A DNA stretch of 64,000 nucleotides from NCBI GenBank assembly GCA_012729475.1, contig JAAYDB010000021.1, forward strand, positions 1-64,000, written 5' to 3'. Of this stretch, positions 11,880 to 20,367 are shown one piece after another. Every line of letters begins with the position of its first letter. Position 1 is the stretch's first letter. The translations under genes and the position numbers were made by a program. This DNA comes from Bacteroidota bacterium (GTDB lineage: Bacteria > Bacteroidota > Bacteroidia > Bacteroidales > VadinHA17). The notes beneath the pieces were generated by a model. That model worked only from the letters and a program-made list of their open reading frames with translations. It searched no databases and was not told where the DNA came from.

Positions 11880-12511
11880 TGACCGGGAATAATTCAAAAT
11901 CATACGGACCCATGCTTGCAAAAATAATATCTGTCGTTTTTCACCCTATCCTGATGCCTCTTTATGGGTTACTTGTTATCTTTTTTACCCCGACAATACT
12001 TGCTTATCTCCCTCCGGCTGCCAAACGGATTCTCTTTTTAATAGTGTTGATTGATAATGTAATTATACCTCTTTCTCTCATACCATATCTGAGATACAGA
12101 AATATCATCACATCATGGGCTATAAGCGAACGGAAGGAGAGAGTTCTGCCTTTGATAATTACTTCCTTATTGTATGCTTTTACTGTATATCTTCTGCATA
12201 GATTCAGTATACCGTTTTTTATCAAGTCATTCACTCTTGCCACATTAATCGTGTCAGTATCCTTAACTTTAGTGAATTTCCGGTGGAAAATATCTATCCA
12301 TTCTGCCGGTATGGGAGGACTTATATCTCTTATTGTAGTCCTCTCACTGAAGATGCATGTATCACTTATTGGCTGCCTTATTGGTGCTATACTGCTGGCA
12401 GGTATTGTAATGACTTCAAGGTTGTATCTTAAATCCCATTCTCCTGCAGAGGTATGGTCAGGCTTTTTCCTGGGTCTGTTGGTAGCAGGCGGTGTGCTTA
12501 TGACCTTCTAA
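11879..12511 (+). CDS. PAP2-like integral membrane protein
   Basis: Several TM segments; SIHSAGMGG and SHSPAEVWSGFFLG resemble PAP2 motifs; start overlaps the rpoN stop. Confidence 0.65.
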   Translation: MTGNNSKSYGPMLAKIISVVFHPILMPLYGLLVIFFTPTILAYLPPAAKRILFLIVLIDNVIIPLSLIPYLRYRNIITSWAISERKERVLPLIITSLLYAFTVYLLHRFSIPFFIKSFTLATLIVSVSLTLVNFRWKISIHSAGMGGLISLIVVLSLKMHVSLIGCLIGAILLAGIVMTSRLYLKSHSPAEVWSGFFLGLLVAGGVLMTF

Positions 12512-13594
12512 CAGTTCTGTGAGGGATTCCTCAAATAGCTTACAGCTCCGTGAAATGATTTCATCCCTCTGTGAAATAGCTGTCTTTACAGAAAAACGAG
12601 AGGAGTCAATATCTCTTTGCAAAACACTGGTGAACCATCCTTTTTCCGACAAAAAGGCTGCAAGATATTCCTGTTCTGTCTGACCCGGAGTAGGGATCAG
12701 TATGCCACTGCATCCCAGACTGATAAGTTCCATGATAGTGGTGTAGCCTGCCCTGGTTATGACCAGATCACTTCCTGTAATAATCTCTTTCATGGCAGCT
12801 GCCGGTAAATGATTAAACCAGATAATATTTCCTTTCCGGACTTCCTTGGCAGGTCCCCCGGGTTTTCCTCCAAGTATTATTGTCACAGGTTGTCTGTCAA
12901 TAAATATCTCTGAGAGCTTTTCCTGAAGAATCTCAGATTGAGGAGGAGGTCCTGAAATAATTATGGTGTTATGGCTGAAACGACCTGGCTCTTCACATGA
13001 AGCCATACCCTGTATGGTAAATCGTGACAGGATACCGATGAATCTTACATTTGACGGGAGTTTTCCGGTATGTGACAGTCTGCCGGATATATTAAGATGG
13101 CCCGGAAGATCGGGAATGAAACAGTAATTATATTTCTTTATTACTGCCCTGTGTAGTAACATGCCTGCAATTTCCATGAAACGAAATGCCTTCGGCATCG
13201 GAATAACAAGCATGTGTGTAAGATAAACCGTTACTATTTCATTGTTCCATAATCCGAAACGGTTATCACTGATAAGTATATTGATATGGTATTGCCGGAT
13301 AATCTTTTTTACCCTGTAATGTTCACGGATAACATGGAAGATAAGAGATGGCACTTTTGCCAGTATAACCAGGTATTGTGGCAGGAAGCCGGAATATCTC
13401 GGATTGAATCCCGGGAATTTTATCAAAGAAAAACCCTTTGTTTCTTTCTTGAAGAAAGAGAGATGTTTTTCGCCTGCGCCAAGAAAAACATTATGTCCCA
13501 ATTCACGGAGTCTCACCGCCAGTGGGATTATACGTCCGGCATGTCCCAATCCCCATTCGAGAGGGCAAATAAGGATGTTGTATTTTTTATTCAC
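12458..13594 (-). CDS. Glycosyltransferase, MurG-like GT-B fold
   Basis: CPLEWGLGHAGRIIPLAVRLRELGHNVF N-terminus; SDLVITRAGYTTIMELISLGCSGILIPTPGQTEQEYLA. Confidence 0.78.
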   Translation of the reverse strand: MNKKYNILICPLEWGLGHAGRIIPLAVRLRELGHNVFLGAGEKHLSFFKKETKGFSLIKFPGFNPRYSGFLPQYLVILAKVPSLIFHVIREHYRVKKIIRQYHINILISDNRFGLWNNEIVTVYLTHMLVIPMPKAFRFMEIAGMLLHRAVIKKYNYCFIPDLPGHLNISGRLSHTGKLPSNVRFIGILSRFTIQGMASCEEPGRFSHNTIIISGPPPQSEILQEKLSEIFIDRQPVTIILGGKPGGPAKEVRKGNIIWFNHLPAAAMKEIITGSDLVITRAGYTTIMELISLGCSGILIPTPGQTEQEYLAAFLSEKGWFTSVLQRDIDSSRFSVKTAISQRDEIISRSCKLFEESLTELLEGHKHTACYQQTQEKA

Positions 13595-13596
13595 AA

Positions 13597-14379
13597 TCAG
13601 CCTGAAACCTGAGTCTTAATTCCTGTTTCCCTTACTCTGTCAGCTATCTTATTGAGTTCGTCAAGTGGTACTTTTTCCAGCTGCCCCGTCTCCGGAGTAT
13701 CTCTCGAAATAGTATATATCATTACTTCAGAAGGCTTGATGGATTTCAGTGCTTCCAGCCAGGCTTCAATTTCGGAAGGTGTTGTATTATCGACCACCCT
13801 GCCCCTGAATCTGCCGCGGACAAACATTGTTTGTACAATAAGGTTCCCTTTAAACTTTTTCAGGTTTTCAATAAGGGTGGCGACATGAAAATCGCCATGA
13901 GGCTGGTTGTGTATCTTAACTGTAGGATCGAAAGCTGAATCGAGCTTTAGTATATTCTGGTCAACTTTCATAAGAGCTTTTCTTACAGAGGGTTTATGAA
14001 TGGTTGTTGCATTGGATAATACTGCTATTGAGGCTTCAGGGAAATATTTATTTCTCAGTTCAATGCTGTCATCAATTATCCCGGTAAATTCGGGATGAAG
14101 AGTGGGTTCTCCATTGCCAGCGTAGGTAATTACATCAATATTCTGGTTTTTTTCTTTCATTGATGATAGTCTCTCTCTGAGGGCCTCATAGACCTCTTTA
14201 CGCGAAGGTAAAGGTTCACCTTTGACTGTTGAATTCATTGTAAGACCACACTCACAATATATACAGTTGAAATTACAGATCTTGCAGGTAGCAGGCAGCA
14301 GATTGATGCCAAGTGAAACACCCAGCCGACGGCTTTTTACAGGGCCAAATATTATCTTATCGAAGAGGAAAGTAGGCAT
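13597..14379 (-). CDS. Radical SAM protein
   Basis: CNFNCIYC (CxxxCxxC) and GNGEPTLHPEF. Confidence 0.88.
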   Translation of the reverse strand: MPTFLFDKIIFGPVKSRRLGVSLGINLLPATCKICNFNCIYCECGLTMNSTVKGEPLPSRKEVYEALRERLSSMKEKNQNIDVITYAGNGEPTLHPEFTGIIDDSIELRNKYFPEASIAVLSNATTIHKPSVRKALMKVDQNILKLDSAFDPTVKIHNQPHGDFHVATLIENLKKFKGNLIVQTMFVRGRFRGRVVDNTTPSEIEAWLEALKSIKPSEVMIYTISRDTPETGQLEKVPLDELNKIADRVRETGIKTQVSG

Positions 14380-14523
14380 ACAGTTTTTTATTGAGGCAAA
14401 ATTAACATATTAATTATTTAATATTCATAAGTATGTACAAAAGACTGTCAGGTCATACAGAACGGACTATCAGATTTTGTTTTGTAATCAGGATAATGTG
14501 TATGCAGTGTGAGGAAGGAAGAA

Positions 14524-15699
14524 TCAGATCAACCGGGTTACAGTAGTCTCCGGCAGGAGTTTGAGATTGACAAGATCGACATCCTTCAGGAGAAGCAGTC
14601 CGGGTTTAAGTCCGGGTTCTATTTTACCAAAAAGATTTTCTTTCCCAAGAGCTTTTGCCCCATTAATAGTTCCCCAGCGAATAAGATTTTCCAGACCAAT
14701 ATCCGGAAAATGTTCCTGTAATATTTTTAGTTCTGAGAGGATACTCAGCTTGCTGTTTGAAGCAAGACTGTCGGTTCCTGTTACGATTTCACAGCCCTCT
14801 TGCCAAAGCAGTCCGGCAGGAGGGATGGCATTATCTATAAAAATATTTGAACCTGGACAGAGGCACCAGAATGTATTTTCTCTTTTATTAACAGAATGGA
14901 GAATATGTTTGTTGACACAGGTATTATGGACCAGGATCAGGTTTCCGGAATTTGTTGTTTCGGTCAGGATGCCGGAGACATGGTCTCCGACTGTCTTAAG
15001 ATAAGGAGGCATGATCCCGCTTTTCCGGTATGAATCAATTAGTGGTCCTTTGTGATGTCTGAGAAAAGGTATTTCGTCTTTTGTTTCGAGAAAATGGATT
15101 GAACTGACCTTGTTATGTGCACTTTGTCTTTTAATCAGCTGAAGGAGTGGAAGAGAGACAGAATAAAGAGAATGAGGTGTTATATAACCTTCAAGACCGT
15201 ATTTTCCGGATTCTTCTGCCAGTACAGCAGCTTCCAGCATCCGGTGTCCGGCTTTGTCAGGATCTATACCGAAGACTTCCAGCATATTGATGTATTGTAT
15301 TGGGCTTTCTTTTTTCACCGGGAATGTAGCAGGTGTGTTACAGATATCGGCACACAGGTTTATACCCTCATGATACATTTCACTGTCTGCAGTTAAAGCT
15401 GAAGAAACAATATCTTCCTGTCTTGTTTCACGGCGGGAGCGTATCTGGGAGATAAAGTCGGGCAACCCTGTCTTTTCAGGAATAAGCCCCCTGAGATGTG
15501 AAAGTTCCAGATGGCAGTGGCAGTTAACGAAACCTGGGATAATTATACCGTTAAAGAACTCAACGGATTGTTTTTCTTTAAGATCTCCACAGGTATCTTC
15601 AACGCTTATTATTGTCCCGTCATCACCTGTTTTTACCAGAGATCTTTTTAAGGGAAGGCCTGTATTGGTAAAGATATATTGAGCAGAAAAGGATCTCAT
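14524..15699 (-). CDS. Amidohydrolase family protein, possibly aminodeoxyfutalosine deaminase-like
   Basis: PGFVNCHCHLELSHLRG metal motif, SIHFLE, GTDSLASN. Confidence 0.7.
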   Translation of the reverse strand: MRSFSAQYIFTNTGLPLKRSLVKTGDDGTIISVEDTCGDLKEKQSVEFFNGIIIPGFVNCHCHLELSHLRGLIPEKTGLPDFISQIRSRRETRQEDIVSSALTADSEMYHEGINLCADICNTPATFPVKKESPIQYINMLEVFGIDPDKAGHRMLEAAVLAEESGKYGLEGYITPHSLYSVSLPLLQLIKRQSAHNKVSSIHFLETKDEIPFLRHHKGPLIDSYRKSGIMPPYLKTVGDHVSGILTETTNSGNLILVHNTCVNKHILHSVNKRENTFWCLCPGSNIFIDNAIPPAGLLWQEGCEIVTGTDSLASNSKLSILSELKILQEHFPDIGLENLIRWGTINGAKALGKENLFGKIEPGLKPGLLLLKDVDLVNLKLLPETTVTRLI

Positions 15700-15705
15700 A
15701 TTGTA

Positions 15706-16500
15706 TCAGGGCGAATAAAAAAGAGAGATTCCCTTAATAGTGGCAAGAGGGATCATGTTTTCAGGATTATTATCGTGATCATAGAGAAAAACCCTTAAGT
15801 ACAGGGGCTTATTCTTTTCTACCAATAAAAATGTTCTGTACTGATATTCCCGGCCATCTTTTATATACTTAAATTCCGGAAGAACAGTTCTCACTCCGTT
15901 GCCAACACTGTCGGCGTGGCAGGTAAAAGCACTGAAATGCGGGTTGAATGACTGGTCGCAGGGGTAAACAGTTGTTGAAAATTCAAGTGTATACCGGCCC
16001 GGAGACCGCAATTCATAACCGAAGCATAGCTTTTTGTTGCTTGTAGTATCAGGAAGATAATATGTTGTTTCATTTTTCCACAGATCTTCCCTTCCGTCAG
16101 GAACGATCGTATTGTCGTAACGTATAATGGAAGACATTTCTGACATCTTCCCTATGGCTTTATCGTAAAGCCTGATCAATTTCTTGGGTTTTCGTGTAAA
16201 ATAATACCGGAGGGTATTTTCCATTTGTTCTACGGAATAACCGTAATTTTCAACTATATCATAATAATGTCGGGCAGTATCTCTTCCTGAAAAGGTGTTT
16301 CTTACCTCAGGTACTATCATAAGTCCGTTTGCCAGAGACACCTCGTAGAGTATTTCATAAAAGTCATCTTCGGGAATGATTTTGTTCTTTTCTGATCTTG
16401 AACAGCAGGGGAGGAACAGAAGGCTCATTATTAGAACAATGATCATCTTCCTGTGATAATATGTTATATTTTTTTCAGACTTGTTTTTCATCTTTATCAA
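15706..16500 (-). CDS. DUF4296-like lipoprotein
   Basis: Lipobox-like LLFLPCCS; DDFYEILYEVSLANGLM N-terminal domain. Confidence 0.65.
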   Translation of the reverse strand: MIKMKNKSEKNITYYHRKMIIVLIMSLLFLPCCSRSEKNKIIPEDDFYEILYEVSLANGLMIVPEVRNTFSGRDTARHYYDIVENYGYSVEQMENTLRYYFTRKPKKLIRLYDKAIGKMSEMSSIIRYDNTIVPDGREDLWKNETTYYLPDTTSNKKLCFGYELRSPGRYTLEFSTTVYPCDQSFNPHFSAFTCHADSVGNGVRTVLPEFKYIKDGREYQYRTFLLVEKNKPLYLRVFLYDHDNNPENMIPLATIKGISLFYSP

Positions 16501-17707
16501 GGTATTTCCTTGTGAGATATCTGACGGGATACCAGGCGGCCCAGTAGCCTATTGCAAGGACAGTCAGGGGGACAATAATAAAATCTTTCATTTTCATTAC
16601 AACAGGATAAGCATTCAGCAACAGGGAGTCGCTATTCAGTTTGACCAGGCCGTATGTCTGCTGAAGCCAGCAGACAAAAAACCCCAGTGTCAATCCGATA
16701 AGGGCTCCGATGATAGAAATCATCCAGCCTTCAAAGATAAAAATCCTGCGTATAAGGTCTCTGTCTGCACCAAGACTTTTGAGTATTTCTATGTCACGTT
16801 CTTTTTCAATTATCAGCATAGTGAGTGAACCGATAATATTAAAAGAAGCAATAATAATGATAAGAGTAAGTATTAGAAATATTGCCAGTCTTTCAGAGCG
16901 CATGACCCGGTAGAATATTTCCTGTTGTTCAAAGCGGTTTTTTACAACAAAGTCATTGCCGAATATGTTCTCCACATCTCTTTGTACAGTTTTTTCGGAA
17001 GCATTTGGGGATAACTTTATTTCTATAGTACTTACTCCGTCTCTGTTGTCGAACAGATCTCTTGCAAAGTTGACAGGCACATAAATGTACTTTGAATCGT
17101 AGGATTGTTCCACCTGGAAAATCCCTGACGGAAAGATAAAACTTCTGTTAAAAGCATCGTCGGGATTGATTGTGGCTGAGGCCGATCGGCGGGGAACATA
17201 TATATTGATAGGGTATATGAAATTTAATCCCACCCCCAGATAATTGGCGATGCCTATTCCCGGTATTGCATAATCCCTGCCCTTATCTGATTTAAGAATG
17301 AAATCCCCATCCCACATTGAGCTGTCAATACCTGTCACCTGAGCATAATTATCGTCAACTCCCTTAACGGTTGCGATTGTTTGCCGGTCATCGTATCTGA
17401 GCAGGGCATTTTCCTCAATAGTAAGGGAATAACAGGAAACACCATTTACGTTTGACAACAATTGAAGCATCTGCTGATCAGGAATGAAGGTCTTTCCTTT
17501 TGCGGGTGTTATCTTAAGGTCGGGATCAAAAGTATTGAAAATAGATCTCACCATTTCTTCCAGTCCGTTAAAAACGGAAAGTATAATTATCAGGGCCATG
17601 GTCCCGACAGCCACACCGGTAACAGAAACTCCCGAAATAACATTTATCGCATTACGCGATTTCTTCGCGAAAAGATATCTTTTGGCTATGTACAGCGAGA
17701 GTTTCAT
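16475..17707 (-). CDS. ABC transporter permease, FtsX/LolE-type
   Basis: SLYIAKRYLFAKKSRNAINVISGVSVTGVAVGTMALIIILSVFNGLE; MLIIEKERDIEILKSLGA. Confidence 0.88.
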   Translation of the reverse strand: MKLSLYIAKRYLFAKKSRNAINVISGVSVTGVAVGTMALIIILSVFNGLEEMVRSIFNTFDPDLKITPAKGKTFIPDQQMLQLLSNVNGVSCYSLTIEENALLRYDDRQTIATVKGVDDNYAQVTGIDSSMWDGDFILKSDKGRDYAIPGIGIANYLGVGLNFIYPINIYVPRRSASATINPDDAFNRSFIFPSGIFQVEQSYDSKYIYVPVNFARDLFDNRDGVSTIEIKLSPNASEKTVQRDVENIFGNDFVVKNRFEQQEIFYRVMRSERLAIFLILTLIIIIASFNIIGSLTMLIIEKERDIEILKSLGADRDLIRRIFIFEGWMISIIGALIGLTLGFFVCWLQQTYGLVKLNSDSLLLNAYPVVMKMKDFIIVPLTVLAIGYWAAWYPVRYLTRKYLDKDEKQV

Positions 17708-18519
17708 TATGCTTTTTTTGCAGTAATCAGTAAGCCTGTCCCTGTCTTATGTCCGAGACAGAGATCAAAAATGTTAAGGATTATTGAAATTGGAAAAAAA
17801 ATAAGGTAATAAAATGGTAATACAAGAAAAAACAGATATGACCGGTTAAGCATTGTGACAGGGTATTTCATTGTCAGGTGCCAGGATATATTACCAGGTT
17901 TCCCGTAGGTATATTTCCCTTCTATGTCAATGAATCCGGCTGATGACAGTTTGTCTTTGATTTCCTTCATATTGTACCCGTCTCGCACATGTTCTGAAAT
18001 AAATGATTTATCGTCACCGGAGTGAACATCTGATCCTCCCAGGTCTGAAGGTGTAGAGATGAGGAGGATACCTCCTGATCTCAAAGATCTGAAAAAATTA
18101 TGAAATACAGTTTCATCTTCCTGGATGTGCTCCATCACATCGATTGAGATAATAAGATCAAATCTATCCGGTTCGGTAAATGTTTCAAGACCGGATGTGA
18201 TAAATCTTACTCTTCCTGATAAAGAAGTCTTGCTAAAAAATTTCCGGCACTCATCTGTCATGCTACTGTCTGTATCAACACCTGTTATTGTCCAGAGTCT
18301 GTTTTTACGACCCATGAACCAGGTGTATTGTCCCGGACCTGATCCGGCATCGAGAACAGAGGAGTTGACAGGAAGATGCCCGGATATTTTTTTCAGAGCT
18401 TTTTTAACATGCCATGTACGCAATAAAATAATATCAAGGATAGTATAGTAGATGATCCTCATGCACACAGGACCGGAAAAAAACCTTCCAAGTAATCTCT
18501 TAATTGGTTCGTATTGCAT
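17707..18519 (-). CDS. Class I SAM-dependent methyltransferase
   Basis: VLDAGSGPGQYTWFM; DLIISIDVMEHIQEDE. Confidence 0.85.
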   Translation of the reverse strand: MQYEPIKRLLGRFFSGPVCMRIIYYTILDIILLRTWHVKKALKKISGHLPVNSSVLDAGSGPGQYTWFMGRKNRLWTITGVDTDSSMTDECRKFFSKTSLSGRVRFITSGLETFTEPDRFDLIISIDVMEHIQEDETVFHNFFRSLRSGGILLISTPSDLGGSDVHSGDDKSFISEHVRDGYNMKEIKDKLSSAGFIDIEGKYTYGKPGNISWHLTMKYPVTMLNRSYLFFLVLPFYYLIFFPISIILNIFDLCLGHKTGTGLLITAKKA

Positions 18520-18524
18520 CAGGA

Positions 18525-18866
18525 TCAGGTTTTCAACAGCTTATCGATATTATCAATATAGTCAAGACTATCGTCGATAAAAAAGGCAATTTCGGGAACG
18601 ATCCTCAGCTGTGACCTTATTTTTTGCCCGAGATCGAAACGTATCTTTGAAGAGTGATCCTGTACAGATTTAAGAACATGATTATTATCTGTTGACGGAA
18701 AGATGCTCAGATAAACTCTGGCGAAAGAAAGATCCGGACTTATCCTCACTTTGGTAATTGAAACCAATTTGCCGGGAGCAAATTCTTTTCCTTTCCGTAA
18801 AAAGATATCGGCTATTTCCTTTTGTAATAATCTGGAAACTTTTTTTTGTCTTGTCGATTCCACCAT
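18525..18866 (-). CDS. rbfA: 30S ribosome-binding factor RbfA
   Basis: ESTRQKKVSRLLQKEIADIF...VSITKVRISPDLSFARVYLSIF. Listed ORF starts at 18986, but family homology begins at the internal Met at 18866. Confidence 0.9.
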   Translation of the reverse strand: MVESTRQKKVSRLLQKEIADIFLRKGKEFAPGKLVSITKVRISPDLSFARVYLSIFPSTDNNHVLKSVQDHSSKIRFDLGQKIRSQLRIVPEIAFFIDDSLDYIDNIDKLLKT

Positions 18867-19146
18867 ATCTGTTTTTAATGCCACAAAGGTACAAATAATT
18901 TGGCAGTAAGCTCTTCCCGTGAAATCAACTGTACATTCTTTGTCCCTCTCTCTGTGGCCGGATTGTAACTGTACATTATACATCATAAAGACTAAGCTTT
19001 AGGAGTATGATGATTGCACAGGCAGAAAAAACAATTAGTTTTGTATGAAATTTACATGAGCAGAAACTCACAAAAAAGTATGATTATTTATCATGTAAAT
19101 CCCATACGCTCAAATAAATAAACGTATGAAAATTTAGGAGTACAAA

Positions 19147-20136
19147 ATGGAAACAGTAGTAAGTGGTATAAGATCGACAGGTAATTTGCATCTGGGGAAT
19201 TATTTCGGGGCACTCAGTAATTTTTTAAAAATGCAGAAAGAGAACAGATGTTTCTTTTTTATTGCAGATTATCATGCTCTTACTACTCACCCAAAACCGG
19301 ATGACCTGCATGGAAATATTAAGCAGGTACTGGCAGAATATCTGGCCTGTGGTATTGATCCTGAGATAGCAACTGTTTTTATACAGAGTGATGTGCCGGA
19401 GGTGATAGAATTATATCTTCTTCTTAATATGAATGCCTATGTTGGTGAGCTTCAGCGGACGACATCCTTTAAAGAGAAGATACGCAGGCACCCCGATAAT
19501 ATTAATGCGGGTCTTCTGACCTATCCTGTTCTAATGGCTGCCGATATAATCATACATAAGGCAAGCAAAGTACCTGTAGGAAAGGATCAGGAACAGCATC
19601 TGGAGATGACCAGACGGTTTGCAAGACGTTTCAACACTATGTATGGAGTTGATTATTTCCCGGAACCTGATGCTTATAATTTCGGGAAGAAACTGGTTAA
19701 GGTGCCCGGACTTGATGGTACTGGTAAAATGGGCAAAAGTGAAGGGAATGGCATTTATCTTTTCGACAGCCCTGAGGAAATACGGAAGAAAGTGATGCGT
19801 GCTGTCACTGATAGCGGCCCCAAAACACCCGGAGAAAAACCTTCAGAGCCGGTTAAAAATCTTTTCACTCTGATGAAAATTGTATCCGATCCTTCTACCG
19901 TAAAATATTTTACTGAAAAGTATGCTTCCTGCGAAATACGTTATGGAGATTTGAAGAAACAACTGGCCGAAGACATAATAAAAGTAACAAGTCCCATACG
20001 AGAAAGAATTCTGGAGATACTCTCCGATAATCAGTACCTGTCAAAAGTTGTTGCAAGGGGAGCGGAAAAAGCAAGGGAGAGTGCCTCAAAAACAATCAGA
20101 GAAGTAAGAGAAATAATAGGCTACCGGTCTTTCTGA
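19147..20136 (+). CDS. trpS: Tryptophanyl-tRNA synthetase
   Basis: SGIRSTGNLHLGNYFGAL; GKMGKSEGN (KMSKS-type); VPVGKDQEQHLEMTR. Confidence 0.97.
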   Translation: METVVSGIRSTGNLHLGNYFGALSNFLKMQKENRCFFFIADYHALTTHPKPDDLHGNIKQVLAEYLACGIDPEIATVFIQSDVPEVIELYLLLNMNAYVGELQRTTSFKEKIRRHPDNINAGLLTYPVLMAADIIIHKASKVPVGKDQEQHLEMTRRFARRFNTMYGVDYFPEPDAYNFGKKLVKVPGLDGTGKMGKSEGNGIYLFDSPEEIRKKVMRAVTDSGPKTPGEKPSEPVKNLFTLMKIVSDPSTVKYFTEKYASCEIRYGDLKKQLAEDIIKVTSPIRERILEILSDNQYLSKVVARGAEKARESASKTIREVREIIGYRSF

Positions 20137-20143
20137 AAAATAA

Positions 20144-20164
20144 AGCCAGGCTTTTGGCCTGGCT
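20144..20164 (+). terminator. Hairpin downstream of trpS
   Basis: AGCCAGGC-TTTTG-GCCTGGCT, perfect 8 bp stem, 5 nt loop; no strong U-tract follows. Confidence 0.5.
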
Positions 20165-20367
20165 GGACTTGAGGGATCAAGTATATATTTGAGATTGCCT
20201 GTGTACTATCATAAAAACAAATAACGTGCCAAAAAACAAATCTCGTAACAAGCAGCAAGACAGCAGGATAGTAATGTATCGCCAAGACCGGGACACTGGC
20301 TGGTTGGGAATGCCGGTTCATTAAAATTTATTGTTACTTTTGAAGTTGAACCAAACAGTAAGACATA

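Noticed and set aside
18999-19146. T-box or Trp attenuator upstream of trpS
   Set aside because: No T-box core and no tryptophan codons in the small ORFs; reported only as an unclassified structured leader.
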